Shown: piece by piece, positions 30,101 through 40,413 of the stretch
Numbering within the stretch: the first letter of the stretch is position 1
Layout of the letters: every line of letters begins with the position of its first letter
NCBI RefSeq assembly: GCF_000014185.1
Contig: NC_008148.1
Span: 1,468,001 to 1,532,000 of the forward strand
DNA from: Rubrobacter xylanophilus DSM 9941
Lineage (GTDB): Bacteria; Actinomycetota; Rubrobacteria; Rubrobacterales; Rubrobacteraceae
Reading direction: 5' to 3'
DNA: 64,000 nt
The notes under the pieces: model-generated
Database searches by the model: none
What the model saw: only the letters and a program-made list of their open reading frames with translations
What the model was told of the DNA's origin: nothing
Translations under genes and position numbers: made by a program

Positions 30101-30338
30101 GGCGGATGACCTCCGCCACCGTCTCGGCCCGCAGGGGCTCGATGTAGGTGGTGTCCGCCATCTCCGGGTCGGTCATGATCGTGGCTGGGTTGGAGTTCAC
30201 CAGGATGACCCGGTAGCCCTCCTCCTTCAGGGCCCGGCAGGCCTGGGTGCCGGAGTAGTCGAACTCGGCGGCCTGGCCGATCACGATCGGCCCCGACCCG
30301 ATGATCAGGATGCTCCTTATATCGTCCCGGCGCGGCAA
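27174..30338 (-). CDS. carB: Carbamoyl-phosphate synthase, large subunit
   Basis: Makes carbamoyl phosphate for pyrimidines and arginine. 1054 residues. Two homologous ATP-grasp halves: [19 protein letters not shown] at the start and [20 protein letters not shown] near residue 545-563. Glycine-rich [10 protein letters not shown] and [14 protein letters not shown] mark the two ATP sites. The C-terminal MGS-like allosteric domain (about 930-1054, with [17 protein letters not shown]) usually binds UMP or IMP. TTG start with AGAGG upstream. Slightly shorter than E. coli CarB at the end. Confidence 0.97.
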   Translation of the reverse strand: MPRRDDIRSILIIGSGPIVIGQAAEFDYSGTQACRALKEEGYRVILVNSNPATIMTDPEMADTTYIEPLRAETVAEVIRRERPDALLPTLGGQTALNLAVELSEAGVLEEYGVQLLGASIPSIQKAEDRQLFREAMERIGLRVPESRTVRSVPEAEELAERIGFPLIIRPSFTLGGTGGSVAEDLDALRASVRDGLDASPVRSVLVERSVAGWKEFELEVMRDLADNVVIVCSIENVDPMGVHTGDSITVAPAQTLSDRQYQSLRTAAIRIIREIGVSTGGSNIQFAVNPEGDDFYVIEMNPRVSRSSALASKATGFPIAKIAARLAVGYTLDEITNDITGATPASFEPALDYVVTKIPRFAFEKFPGTSARLTTRMHSVGEVMAIGRTFTESLLKAMASLEIETRDIQARLDEPSPYRIFAVFEALRAGMDIPEIYRRTSIDPFFIAAAARIVAAEGAVEETLSAEQVRELKRMGFTDEALAACSGYPAEVVRGVRRALGVHPTYKAVDTCAGEFPARTPYYYSTYEQEDEVERGENPSVVVLGSGPNRIGQGIEFDYACVHASYELKACGYDAVMINSNPETVSTDYDTSSRLYFEPLTAEHVLEVVRRERPEGVILQFGGQSPLKLARELERAGARVLGTSPEAIDLAEDRSRFGRLLRELGIPHPRFGTATTAAEAREVARRLGYPVVVRPSYVLGGRRMEIVYGDEDLELYLRSSVSGSPEHPILVDKFMEAYVEVDVDAVSDGEEVYIGGIMEHIEEAGVHSGDSSCVTPPITLTRSLQERIEDYTRRLALSIGVVGLMNVQYVVRGDEVMAIECNPRASRTVPYISKATGVPLARLATRVLLGEKLRDLGPRPASSGSFAVKAPVFPFDRFAEVDPLLGPEMRSTGEAMGIDPTFGGAFAKALAAAGQRLPESGRVYVSVADRDKRAAVLIARGFADLGFEVLASEGTAGVLRNNGLPAAVVPKIGEGGEDVLGLIERGGVDLIVNTPWGRGSRTDGYLIRRKALMHRVPCITTLAGAAAALQGIEARIRGETRRVHSLQDLYAART

Positions 30339-30346
30339 GGCGTCCT

Positions 30347-31456
30347 CTAACCCCTTTCCTCGTTCTCGGAGATCCTCTGCACGAACGCGTCGAACAGGTA
30401 GCCGGAGTCGCGCGGCCCGGGGCTGGACTCGGGGTGGTACTGGACGCTCCAGGCCCGCAGCCCCGCGTGCTCTATCCCCTCCACCGTGCCGTCGTAGAGG
30501 TTGCGGTGGGTGAGCCTCACGCCCTCCGGCAGCGACTCCTCCCGCAGGGCGAAGCCGTGGTTCTGGCTGGTGATCTCGATCCTCCCCGTCTCCAGGTTCC
30601 TCACCGGGTGGTTCGCCCCGTGGTGCCCGAAGGGCATCTTGTAGGTCTCGCAGCCGAGCGCTAGCCCGAGCAGCTGGTGGCCGAGGCAGATCCCGAAGGT
30701 GGGCACCTCGCCGAGCACCGGGCGGAGGCGCTCCACCGCCCGGTCCAGGGCCGCCGGGTCGCCCGGGCCGTTGGAGATGAACAGCCCGTCGGCCCCCTCC
30801 TCCAGCGCCTCCTCCAACCCCTCGCCGCCCGGGAGCGCAAGCACCGCGGCCCCGCGCCGCCGCAGCTCCCGGTAGATGGACTGCTTCACCCCGTAGTCGA
30901 GGGCCACCACCCGGCAGCGCTCCTCCCCGAGCGCCGGCAGCAGGGTGGGCTCGGAGAGCTCCGAGCTCGAGGAGGCGAGGTCCAGCCCCACCATCGGCGG
31001 GTGCGCCCGGGCGCGCTCCCTCAAGGCCGCCACGTCGCGCTCCAGCGTGGAGATCACACCCCGCATCGCCCCCTTGTCCCGGATGTGGCGCGTCAGGGCC
31101 CGGGTGTCCACGCCCTCTATCCCCGGCACGCCCGCCTCCGAGAGCAGCGCGGCCAGCGAGCGCTCGCTGGCCCAGTTGCTGTGGTAGGGGGTGTACTCGC
31201 GCACCACCACCGCCGCGGGCTGCACCCGCGGGGACTCCTCGTCCCCCGGGATCACGCCGTAGTTCCCGATGAGGGGGTAGGTGAAGACCACTATCTGCCC
31301 CCGGTAGGAGGGGTCGGTTATGGTCTCCTGGTAGCCGACCATGCTGGTGGTGAAGACCACCTCCCCGGCCGCCTCGCCCTCCCCGGCGAAGGTCCAGCCC
31401 TCGAAGACCGCCCCGTCCTCCAGGACGAGCAGGGCCCTGTTACGTCCGTACTCCAA
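30347..31456 (-). CDS. carA: Carbamoyl-phosphate synthase, small (glutaminase) subunit
   Basis: Hydrolyses glutamine and channels ammonia to CarB. 369 residues. N-terminal CPSase domain ([33 protein letters not shown]) and a class I amidotransferase domain with [15 protein letters not shown] (catalytic Cys), GHHGANHPV and [12 protein letters not shown] (His and Glu). TTG start at 31456, overlapping pyrC by 17 bases; stop is 8 bases before carB. Confidence 0.97.
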
Positions 31457-32746
31457 GCCGCGCCCCCATCCTGTCGTAGACCATCTCTCCCCCGACCATC
31501 GTCCCCACGACCCGGCCCCGGAGCCTGCGCCCGAGGTACGGGGAGTTGGAGGACCTGCTGGCGAGCGTCCGGCGGCTCACGGTCCACTCCTCGCCGAGGT
31601 CCACGAGCGCAAGGTCCGCCGGGCTCCCCGGCGACAGGCTCCCCAGGCCGCCGACCCACCTCCCCGGGCCGCAGCTCATCGCCTCCACGAGACGCCCGAG
31701 CGAAAGCCTCCCCTCCAGGACGAGCCCGGTGTACAGGGCGGCGAAGGCCGTCTCGTGGCCGAGGAAGCCCGGGGCGGCCTCCTCCAGGGGAAGCTCCTTC
31801 TCCTCCGGGGCGTGGGGCGCGTGGTCGGTCGCCACGAAGTCCAGGATACCATCCCTCAGCGCCCCCACCACGCCCTCCCGGTCGGACCCGGGCCTGAGCG
31901 GGGGGTTGACCCGGAAGAGGCCGTCCAGGGCAAAGACCAGCTCGTCGGTGAGGGTGGTGTGGTGGGGCGTGGTGTCCGCGGTCACGGCGGCCCTCCCGCG
32001 GAAGAACCCGACGAGCGCGGCGGAGAGCGCCGTGCTCACGTGCGTGATGTGCACCCGGGCCCCGGTCTCGGCGGCGAGCACCAGCGCGGCGGCGGTCGCC
32101 ACGTCCTCGGCGCTGGCGGGGGTGCCCGGGACCCCGGCGAGGGCCGCCGCGGCCCCCTCGTGCACCGCCCCGGTGGCCAGCGTGCGGTCCTCGCAGTGGA
32201 GGATCACCGGCAGCCCCGCGGAGCGGGCGTAGAGCATCCCGTTCCTCAGCACCCCCGCGCTCTGGGTCCCCAGCCCGTCGTCCGAGACGCACAGGGCCCC
32301 GGCCTCCTTCAGCAGCCGCATCTCGGTGAGCCGCTCCCCGGCGAGCCCGGCGTGCAGCGCGGCCGCCACGAAGGCCCGCACCCGGGACTCCCGCTCGGCC
32401 CGCCGCACCAGCCCGGAGACCAGCGCCGGGCGGTCGAGCACCGGGTCGGTGTTGGGCATCATGACCACCCCGGTGAAGCCCCCCGCCGCGGCGGCGGAGG
32501 AGCCGCTCTCCAGGTCCTCCTCGTCCTCCCGGCCCGGGGTGCGCCAGTGGGCGTGCAGGTCCACGAACCCGGGGAAGAGAAAGAGCCCTGAGGCGTCGAG
32601 CTCGCGGGCCGCCGGCCGGCCCCTGCCCACCGCGGCGACCCTCCCGCCCCGCACCACGACGTCGGTCACCCCGTCGAGCCCGGAGGAGGGGTCCACCACG
32701 TGGGCCCCCCGGATGGCAAGCTCCGCCGCGGAGCCGCTGCGCGTGC

Positions 32747-32750
<4 letters not shown>
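31440..32750 (-). CDS. pyrC: Dihydroorotase
   Basis: Third step of pyrimidine synthesis. 436 residues, type I (long) amidohydrolase. Metal-binding [15 protein letters not shown] (HxH), [20 protein letters not shown], and [18 protein letters not shown] supply the zinc and substrate residues. The usual YKE(D) near the HxH motif is EDEED here, which fits enzymes lacking a carboxylated Lys at this point. The TTG start at 32750 overlaps the pyrB stop as TTGA and is well supported by AGGAGG 7 bases upstream. Confidence 0.95.
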
Positions 32751-34244
<1,494 letters not shown>

Positions 34245-34276
34245 TTAAAGGCCGGTCTCTCTACACGTCGCGCAGA

Positions 34277-34305
34277 ACGCTACCAGAGAGCCGCCGGGCC
34301 GTCAA
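34277..34305 (-). promoter_or_regulatory. Promoter of the pyr operon
   Basis: On the minus strand TTGACG (34305-34300), 17-base spacer, TAGCGT (34282-34277). The -35 matches 5 of 6 positions and the spacing is ideal; the -10 keeps the T, A and final T. The TAG of the -10 is the rluD stop codon. Predicted start near 34270 gives a leader of about 62 bases containing the PyrR loop. Confidence 0.7.
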
Positions 34306-35197
34306 GAAGCTCCTCGAAGCGCGCGTCGAGCTCCGCGGCCGCCCGGCGCAGCTCCTCCGGGACGGGGGAGAAGAAGTCCAGCGGCCTCCCCTCCGCCGGG
34401 TGCTCGAAGGAGAGCCGCTCGGCGTGCAGCCACAGCCTCCTGCCCGGCACGGCCCGGCCGTAGAGCGGGTCGGCGTAGACGGGATACCCTATGGCCGAGA
34501 GGTGCACCCGGATCTGGTGCGTCCTCCCCGTCTCCAGGCGCACCCGCAGCATGGTGTGCCCGGCGGCCTCCCCGAGCACCTCGAAGTGGGTCACCGCCGG
34601 CCGGCCGACGCCCGCGGCCATGAGCGCCGGGTTCTCCGGGTCCCTCCCCACCGGGGAGTCCACCGTGCCGGAGGGCGGCAGCCCCTCGCCGACCACGAGC
34701 GCCCGGTAGACCCTCCGCACCCGCCGGGCGGCCAGCATCTCCACGAGCCGCGAGTAGGCGGGCTCGCCCTTCGCCACGACCATCAGGCCGGAGGTGTCCC
34801 GGTCGAGGCGGTGCACGATGCCCGGCCGCTCGGGGTCCTCCCCCCCCGCTATGCCGCGCCCGAGCAGCGCGTTGACCAGCGTCCCGGAGCGGTTCCCGGC
34901 CCCGGGGTGCACCACCATCCCGGCGGGCTTGTCCACGACGGCGATGTGCTCGTCCTCGAAGAGGATGGGAACCGGGATCTCCTCGGCCTCGAGCCCCTCC
35001 TCGGGCAGCCGCGCCTCGACCACCTCGCCCCCCCGCACCCTGAGGGACGGGGCCGCCGCCTCACCGCCGACCCGGGCGAGCCCCTCGGCCAGCAGCCGCT
35101 GCGCCCGGCTGCGGCTGATCCCGAGGCGCCGGGCGAGCAGGCGGTCGAGCCGCTCCCCGGCCTCGGAGGGAGAGACGCGGAAAGACTCCCCCACCAC
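34280..35197 (-). CDS. rluD: 23S rRNA pseudouridine synthase, RluD/RluA family
   Basis: 305 residues. S4 domain (about 12-75), then the catalytic motif IVHRLDRDTSGLMVVAKGE with the active Asp. Other family motifs: VVDKPAGMVVHPGAGN, LETGRTHQIRVHLSAIG. Target is probably U1911/1915/1917 of 23S rRNA by analogy with E. coli RluD. It follows divIVA by 18 bases. The lspA gene that often precedes it in Gram-positive bacteria is absent. Confidence 0.93.
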   Translation of the reverse strand: MVGESFRVSPSEAGERLDRLLARRLGISRSRAQRLLAEGLARVGGEAAAPSLRVRGGEVVEARLPEEGLEAEEIPVPILFEDEHIAVVDKPAGMVVHPGAGNRSGTLVNALLGRGIAGGEDPERPGIVHRLDRDTSGLMVVAKGEPAYSRLVEMLAARRVRRVYRALVVGEGLPPSGTVDSPVGRDPENPALMAAGVGRPAVTHFEVLGEAAGHTMLRVRLETGRTHQIRVHLSAIGYPVYADPLYGRAVPGRRLWLHAERLSFEHPAEGRPLDFFSPVPEELRRAAAELDARFEELLDGPAALW

Positions 35198-35215
35198 CTC
35201 CGCCAGGGGCGGGCC

Positions 35216-36088
35216 TCAGCCGCGCCGCCGCAGAAAGCGGCTGGCCCGGAAGATCCTGTTGTCCTCCCGCCTCTCCTCCGGGGCGGGCTGCCGCTCGAAG
35301 AACTCCTGCTCCGAGGTCTCCTCGGCGAGCGGCCCGCGCTCCGGGGCCTCCTCGGCGGCCTGCTCGGCCGCGGCGCGGGCCTCGTCCTCCCCGCCCGCCG
35401 AGGAGGACGGCTCGACCTCCGGCTCCTCCGCCTCCGGGGCCTCCGGGCTGGCCGGAAGCTGCTCCGGCTCTATCTTCTGCGTCTCCTCGGCGGCGACCCC
35501 GGCCCCCTCAGCGGGCGCCTCCTGCTCCGAGCGGGCCGCCTCGCGCGCCACGGCCACCGACTCCGTGTCCAGCCGCTCCCGCAGGGAGGACTCTATCTCC
35601 CGGGCGGTGGAGATCTCCAGGCTGTCCAGCATCTCCATGTACGTCTTGAGCAGGTGCCGGAAGTCGTTGGCGAACTTCCTCTTCGCCTCCTGCAGGGCCT
35701 CGTAGGACTCCTGCACCCGCTCCACCCGCCCCGAGGAGTCGGCGAGCATCTGGTGGGAGCGGGTCTTCGCCTCCCGGATGGTCAGCTCGGCCTCGCGGCG
35801 GGCCGACTCCCTGAGGTTCTCGGCCTCGCGGCGGGCCGACTCCCTGAGGTCGTTCGCCGCCTGCTCGGCGTGCACCAGCGCCGCCCGGATGGACTCCTCC
35901 AGCTCCTCGAACTGCTGCAGCCGCTCGCGCAGGCCGGAGATCTCCTCGCGCATCCGCTGGTTCTCGGTGTAGGCCCGCTCGAACTCGTCGGCCACCGCGT
36001 CCAGAAAGTCGTCCACCTGGTTCGCGTCGTAGCCCCGGAAGACGCTCTTGAACTCCTTGCGCCGCACGTCTATCGGTCTTATCGCCAT
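35216..36088 (-). CDS. divIVA: DivIVA-domain protein (Wag31-like)
   Basis: Cytoplasmic coiled-coil scaffold that binds curved membrane and organises polar growth or septum placement. 290 residues. The membrane-binding N-terminal domain is intact (MAIRPIDVRRKEFKSVFRGYD, given in part, then VDDFLDAVADEFER). Coiled coil spans about 30-190 and includes a tandem 11-residue duplication RESARREAENL / RESARREAELT. The C-terminal 100 residues are acidic and low in complexity, ending in a basic RASRFLRRRG. Located in the sepF-proC-yggT-divIVA order common to Gram-positive bacteria. Confidence 0.94.
   Translation of the reverse strand: MAIRPIDVRRKEFKSVFRGYDANQVDDFLDAVADEFERAYTENQRMREEISGLRERLQQFEELEESIRAALVHAEQAANDLRESARREAENLRESARREAELTIREAKTRSHQMLADSSGRVERVQESYEALQEAKRKFANDFRHLLKTYMEMLDSLEISTAREIESSLRERLDTESVAVAREAARSEQEAPAEGAGVAAEETQKIEPEQLPASPEAPEAEEPEVEPSSSAGGEDEARAAAEQAAEEAPERGPLAEETSEQEFFERQPAPEERREDNRIFRASRFLRRRG
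35786..35850. repeat. Exact 32-base tandem duplication in divIVA, 33-base period
   Basis: Bases 35786-35817 and 35819-35850 are identical, with one differing base between the units. The 33-base period equals 11 codons, so the repeat keeps frame and adds a hendecad to the coiled coil. The lack of synonymous differences suggests a recent duplication or gene conversion; slippage between the copies could change coiled-coil length. Confidence 0.9.
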
Positions 36089-36092
36089 ACGA

Positions 36093-36437
36093 TCACCCCG
36101 TTACAGGTCTTATGAACTGGTCGATGATAACGAGCAACAGCCGCCGCGCTATGGAGAGCGCGATGATGGCCACGATGGGCGAGAGGTCGAGCCCTATCCC
36201 GCCGAGCCGGAGCATGGGCAGCCGGCTGCGGATGGGCATGAGGATGGGGTTGGTCACCGCGCGCACCGCGTCGTAGACGGCCTGCATGAAGCTGTTGGAG
36301 GGGTAGCCGGGAAACAGCCAGCTGAACACGATGGAGGCTATGATGGCCCCGAAGAGGATGTAGTAGGCGTAGTTGACCGCCCCGGCCAGAAGCCCGGCCA
36401 CGCTGAAGCCGAACTCCTGCAGGGCGAGCGCGCTCAT
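36093..36437 (-). CDS. yggT: YggT family integral membrane protein
   Basis: 114 residues. Two YggT motifs with membrane helices: YAYYILFGAIIASIVFSWLF in the first half, and IIALSIARRLLLVIIDQFI near the end. The middle NPILMPIRSRLPMLRLGGIGLDLSPIV carries the conserved NPxxxPxR (only NPILMPIR quoted as motif). Function is not well defined; linked to osmotic shock resistance and to cell division gene neighbourhoods. ATGA overlap with the proC stop fixes the start. Confidence 0.9.
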   Translation of the reverse strand: MSALALQEFGFSVAGLLAGAVNYAYYILFGAIIASIVFSWLFPGYPSNSFMQAVYDAVRAVTNPILMPIRSRLPMLRLGGIGLDLSPIVAIIALSIARRLLLVIIDQFIRPVTG

Positions 36438-37222
36438 CCGCCGAGCTCCCGGGCCCGCCGGGTGGCGGCGTTGACCCCGTCGTAGACCGCGCCCACGAAA
36501 CCGGCCTTCTCCATGGCCACGAAGGCCGCCGCCGTGGTGCCGCCGGGGGTCATCACCTCGTCGCGCACCTGGTGGGCGCTCCGGTCCTTGAGCAGCACGG
36601 CGGTCCCGGCGAGGGTGCCCACCACCAGCCTGCGCGCAACCTCCCGCGGCAGCCCCTCCCGAACCCCGGCCTGGATGAGGGCGTCGGCGAAGAGCGCCAC
36701 GTAGGCCGGTCCCGAGCCGTGCAGCGCGGTGGCCGCGTCGAAGAGGCGCTCGGGCAGCTCCATCACCTCGCCCACCCGCCCGAAGATGTCCATCACCTCG
36801 GGCAGCACCCGCCGGCCGGGCTCGTTCGCGGTGATCACGGCGGCGCCGAGCCCCACCGAGGCGCACACGTTGGGCATCACCCGGAGCACCGGCGTGCCCT
36901 CCGGCAGGTAGGACTCGATGGTCCTGATCTCCACCCCCGCAGCGACGCTGGTCACCGAGCGCCCCCCGGAGCCCATGGCGGGCGAGATCTCCTCGAGCAC
37001 CCCGGCCACGTCCCAGGGCTTTACGGCCACGATCACGATCTCGCTCGCCTCCGCGAGCTCGAGGTTGGAGGAGGCCGGGCGCACCCGGTCGTAGCGCCGG
37101 AAGCGCTCAACCTGCTCGGGGTGGACGTCGCTCACGGCCAGCTCGAAGTCCCCCGACTCGGCCAGCCGGCTCAGGAGGGAGCCCCCGATCTTGCCCGCCC
37201 CTATTACCCCTACGCGCCTCAA
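36434..37222 (-). CDS. proC: Pyrroline-5-carboxylate reductase
   Basis: Last step of proline synthesis, NAD(P)H-dependent. 262 residues. Rossmann start VGVIGAGKIGGSLLSRL; VKPWDVAGVLEEI; LPEGTPVLRVMPNVCASVG; and the C-terminal TALHGSGPAYVALFADALIQAGV with DEVMTPGGTTAAA, the family signature. It sits among division genes by conserved synteny only, with ATGA-type overlaps on both sides. Confidence 0.95.
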   Translation of the reverse strand: MRRVGVIGAGKIGGSLLSRLAESGDFELAVSDVHPEQVERFRRYDRVRPASSNLELAEASEIVIVAVKPWDVAGVLEEISPAMGSGGRSVTSVAAGVEIRTIESYLPEGTPVLRVMPNVCASVGLGAAVITANEPGRRVLPEVMDIFGRVGEVMELPERLFDAATALHGSGPAYVALFADALIQAGVREGLPREVARRLVVGTLAGTAVLLKDRSAHQVRDEVMTPGGTTAAAFVAMEKAGFVGAVYDGVNAATRRARELGG

Positions 37223-37779
37223 AGCTGGTTGAAGAACGCCCGCTCGGCCAGCATCTTGCGCTCCTCGGCGCTCACCTCCACGTCGCGCGGGGTGAGCAGA
37301 AAGACCCGGTTGGCGACGGTCTGGATGTGTCCGTCCAGGGCGTAGGTGAGGCCGGCGCAGAAGTCCACCATGCGGCGGGAGAGGTCGCTGTTGACGTTCT
37401 GGAGGTTCAGGATGACCGGCTGCTGGCGCTTGAAGCGGTCGGCGAGGGCCTGGGCGTCGTTGAAGCTGGAGGGCTCCACCACGCTCACCCGGGTGGGGCG
37501 CTGGTCCGGCACCGCCCTCAGGTGCGGCGGGTTGTGTGCGTAGCGCCCCCGCTCGGGCCCCTCGCTGCCGAAGAGGTCGCCGAGCGAGGTGCCGAAGGCC
37601 GAGGAGCGCTCGGAGCGGCCGAGCCTGCGCACGGCCGGCGAGGGCTCGCCGGTCCGGCCGCCGTTGCCGTAGGAGCCCTTCGCGTAGCGCTCCTCCTCTT
37701 CCTCGTCCTCGTAGTAGTCGTCGTCCACTCCGAACCCGAAGTAGGCCGCGACCCGCTCCAGTTGTTCCCTAACTCCCAT
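37219..37779 (-). CDS. sepF: Cell division protein SepF
   Basis: Membrane anchor and bundler of FtsZ. 186 residues. An N-terminal amphipathic helix (MGVREQLERVAAYFGFG) is followed by an acidic linker (about 18-30) and a disordered region. The SepF core lies in the C-terminal half: VSVVEPSSFNDAQALADRF, VILNLQNVNSDLSRRMVDF and CAGLTYALDGHIQTVANRVF. The start is ATG 37779 with AAGGAGG 5 bases upstream, seven codons inside a longer frame. FtsA is also encoded nearby, so FtsZ may have two membrane tethers. Confidence 0.94.
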   Translation of the reverse strand: MGVREQLERVAAYFGFGVDDDYYEDEEEEERYAKGSYGNGGRTGEPSPAVRRLGRSERSSAFGTSLGDLFGSEGPERGRYAHNPPHLRAVPDQRPTRVSVVEPSSFNDAQALADRFKRQQPVILNLQNVNSDLSRRMVDFCAGLTYALDGHIQTVANRVFLLTPRDVEVSAEERKMLAERAFFNQL

Positions 37780-38491
37780 CCTGCCTCCTTGCGGACCCAT
37801 CCTCCTCTATCAGCGTCCGGCCGACCCTCACCAGAGTTGCCCCTTCTTCGACCGCCACGGGGTAATCGTTGCTCATGCCCATGGAGAGCTCGGAGAGGTC
37901 GAAGTGCGGGCGCCAACTTCCTCTTAGCCTATCACGTATCTCCCGAAGCTGGGCGAAAACATAGCGTACATCCTCGGGGTCTTCAACCAGCGGGGCGAGG
38001 GTCATGAAGCCGCGAACCCGGACCTTCCCGGAGGCGGCCGCGGCCTCGAGCAGGCGCTCCACCTCGCCGGGCGAGACGCCGTATTTGGACTCCTCGCCGC
38101 TGACGTTGACCTGAACGAGGACGTCGGTCCCCCCCTCGGGGGCCCGGCGGGCGAGCTCCTCGACGAGCCGGACGGAGTCCACGGAGTGTATGAGGGAGAC
38201 CCGCGGCACGACGAGCTTGGCCTTCCGGCGCTGCAGGTGCCCGATGAAGTGCCACTCGAAGGCGTCGCCGAAGAGCTCCTGCTTGCGGATCAGATCCTGC
38301 GCCCGGTTCTCCCCCACGAGCCTCACGCCCGCCTCCCTGAGGGCGGAGATCTGTTCGGGCTCGTAGTACTTGGTCGCCACGAGAACCCGCGGCCGGTCCC
38401 TGCGGCCGCTGCGCTCGAGAGCCCGGGAGATGTTCTCCTGCACGAGCTTCAGGCGCTCCCGGATGCCGGCGGCGCTGGCCCGGACGCTCAT
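37769..38491 (-). CDS. yggS: PLP homeostasis protein, YggS/PROSC family
   Basis: Pyridoxal-phosphate-binding barrel protein without known catalytic activity. 240 residues. The PLP lysine lies in RVLVATKYYEP near residue 41; VGENRAQDLIRKQ, WHFIGHLQRRKAK, VNVSGEESKYG and LSMGMSNDYPVAVEEGATLVRVG are family motifs. ATGA overlap with the pgeF stop. In many bacteria this gene sits between pgeF and sepF exactly as here. Confidence 0.95.
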   Translation of the reverse strand: MSVRASAAGIRERLKLVQENISRALERSGRRDRPRVLVATKYYEPEQISALREAGVRLVGENRAQDLIRKQELFGDAFEWHFIGHLQRRKAKLVVPRVSLIHSVDSVRLVEELARRAPEGGTDVLVQVNVSGEESKYGVSPGEVERLLEAAAASGKVRVRGFMTLAPLVEDPEDVRYVFAQLREIRDRLRGSWRPHFDLSELSMGMSNDYPVAVEEGATLVRVGRTLIEEDGSARRQDGS

Positions 38492-39252
38492 GCCCCCTCC
38501 ACCCGGGCCACCGCCGCGAGGCCGCGCCCGGTCACGGGCTTCTGCTTGCGGTGGGAGAAGAAGAACTCCGGCCGGCAGCCGGTGCACAGCCCCAGGTCCA
38601 CGACCTCCCGCACCCCGGCCTCCAGCAGATCCCGCCGGATCGCCTCGGGCAGCGAGAGCTGCCTCCCGGAGACGACGCCCGCTCCGAACCTCCGGGCGAA
38701 CTCGCCGGCGAGCTCCGGCGAGACCTCGTAGCAGCACTGCCGGATGCAGGGCCCGATGTACGCCGTCAGGCCCCGGACGCCCATCCTGCGGGCGGCCTTG
38801 CCGGAGATGCCGGCCAGCGTCCCCCGCCAGCCGGAGTGGACCATCCCCACGCGCCCCTCGCCGACGAGCGCCACCGGGGCGCAGTCCGCGACCCCCACGG
38901 TGAGGCAGAGACCGGGCCGGGAGGTGATGAGCGCGTCGGCCTCGCCGGCGCACCCGCCCTCCGAGACCTCGACCACCCCATCACCGGCGACCTGGCGCAC
39001 CCACGCGGTGGGCCTCCGGCCCATGGCCTCGCGCGCCCGGGCGAGGTTCTCGGCGACCGCCTCCTCGCTATCGCCCACCTTGCGGGAGACGTTCAGGGCG
39101 TCGAAGGGCGGGCGTGAGACGCCGCCGAGGCGGGTGAAGAACCATATCCTGGCGCCGCTGGGCTCCGGGTCGGGGGCGACGTAGAGCGCCCGCCGGCCGC
39201 GCAGTGCGACGCCGGCGGGGAGCGCCGGGATCTGCGAGCGTTGCAGGGACAC
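38488..39252 (-). CDS. pgeF: Peptidoglycan editing factor / multicopper-type purine nucleoside phosphorylase (YfiH)
   Basis: 254 residues, DUF152/YfiH fold. Metal-binding and active residues are visible: VGVADCAPVAL (Cys), VHSGWRGTLAGI (His) and YIGPCIRQCCYEV. The family has been described as a laccase-like polyphenol oxidase, as adenosine or purine phosphorylase, and in E. coli as an enzyme that removes wrongly incorporated L-Ser from the cell-wall precursor. The location after ftsZ favours an envelope role, but all are possible. GTG start, weak ribosome binding site. Confidence 0.9.
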   Translation of the reverse strand: MSLQRSQIPALPAGVALRGRRALYVAPDPEPSGARIWFFTRLGGVSRPPFDALNVSRKVGDSEEAVAENLARAREAMGRRPTAWVRQVAGDGVVEVSEGGCAGEADALITSRPGLCLTVGVADCAPVALVGEGRVGMVHSGWRGTLAGISGKAARRMGVRGLTAYIGPCIRQCCYEVSPELAGEFARRFGAGVVSGRQLSLPEAIRRDLLEAGVREVVDLGLCTGCRPEFFFSHRKQKPVTGRGLAAVARVEGA

Positions 39253-39280
39253 GCCCCGGGATCTCGCCGCGTAGGCCGGG

Positions 39281-40357
39281 CTAGCGGCGGCGGAGGAAGG
39301 CCGGGATGTCCAGGACGTCGCCGTCCTCCTGCTGCGGCCGCGGCTCCTCCTCGGAGGGGCGAGGGGGCGTCTCGGCCACCGGCCGCTCTATCCGCCGCTG
39401 GTTCGCCAACCGCTGGTCGAAGCCCGTGGCGATCACCGTCACGCTCACCTTGTCGCCGAAGCTCTCGTCTATGACCGCCCCGAAGATCAGGTTGGCGTCC
39501 TGGTGGGCGGCGTTGTGGACGATCTCGGCCGCCTCGTTGACCTCGAAGAGCCCCAGCTCCGGACCGCCGGTGATGTTCAGGATGATCCCGGTCGCCCCCT
39601 CGATGCTGGCCTCCAGCAGCGGGCTGGAGATCGCCAGCCGCGCCGCCTCGGCCCCGCGGTTCTCGCTGCTGGACTCCCCGATGCCCATCAGCGCCGAGCC
39701 GGAGTTCTGCATGATGGTGCGCACGTCGGCGAAGTCCAGGTTGATGAGGCCGGGGACCGTGATCAGGTCGGTTATCCCCTGCACGCCCTTGCGCAGGATG
39801 TCGTCGGCCATCTTGAAGGCCTCCATCATGCTGGTGCGCTTCTCGGCCACCTGCAGCAGCCGGTCGTTGGGGATGATGATGAGGGAGTCCACGTTCTCCT
39901 TGAGCTTCTTTATCCCCTCCTCGGCGTAGGTGGCCCGCCGCCTGCCCTCGAACGAGAACGGCCGGGTCACCACCCCGACGGTGAGGGCCCCGGCCTCCCG
40001 GGCGATCTTGGCCACCACGGGGGCAGCCCCCGTCCCCGTGCCACCGCCCTTGCCCGCGGTGACGAACACCATGTCGGCCCCCCGCAGCGCCTCCTCGATC
40101 TCGGCCTTGCTCTCCTCGGCGGCCTCCATCCCGATCTTGGGGTCGGCCCCGGCCCCAAGGCCGCGCGTGATCTTCTCCCCGATGTGGATCTTCTGGTCCG
40201 CATCGCACATCTGAAGGGCCTGGGCGTCCGTGTTGATCGCTATGAACTCGACCCCCTGCAGGCCCGAGTTGATCATCCGGTTGACGGCGTTGGTCCCGCC
40301 GCCACCGATGCCCACAACCTTTATGACCGCCAGATAGCTCGTCCCCGCGTCCAACAT
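39281..40357 (-). CDS. ftsZ: Cell division GTPase FtsZ
   Basis: Tubulin-like GTPase that forms the division ring. 358 residues. [17 protein letters not shown], the tubulin signature [13 protein letters not shown], and the T7 loop NLDFADVR with its catalytic Asp are intact. A short linker leads to the conserved C-terminal peptide [10 protein letters not shown] that binds FtsA and SepF. It has its own 56-base gap from ftsA but no clear promoter there; a GGAGGG lies 11 bases before the ATG. Confidence 0.98.
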   Translation of the reverse strand: MLDAGTSYLAVIKVVGIGGGGTNAVNRMINSGLQGVEFIAINTDAQALQMCDADQKIHIGEKITRGLGAGADPKIGMEAAEESKAEIEEALRGADMVFVTAGKGGGTGTGAAPVVAKIAREAGALTVGVVTRPFSFEGRRRATYAEEGIKKLKENVDSLIIIPNDRLLQVAEKRTSMMEAFKMADDILRKGVQGITDLITVPGLINLDFADVRTIMQNSGSALMGIGESSSENRGAEAARLAISSPLLEASIEGATGIILNITGGPELGLFEVNEAAEIVHNAAHQDANLIFGAVIDESFGDKVSVTVIATGFDQRLANQRRIERPVAETPPRPSEEEPRPQQEDGDVLDIPAFLRRR

Positions 40358-40413
40358 CGTCTCGCTAGCCCTCCATGAACACTCGCCTGTCCTCTCAGGT
40401 GGAAGGGTCCGCC

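Noticed and set aside
35786-35850. Repeat as part of a CRISPR or mobile element
   Set aside because: Only two adjacent in-frame copies inside a coiled-coil region; no spacers, no inverted ends, no transposase anywhere in the window.
36093-36866. Longer reading frame upstream of yggT
   Set aside because: The added residues are an out-of-frame shadow of proC; the ATG at 36437 overlapping the proC stop gives the normal YggT length.
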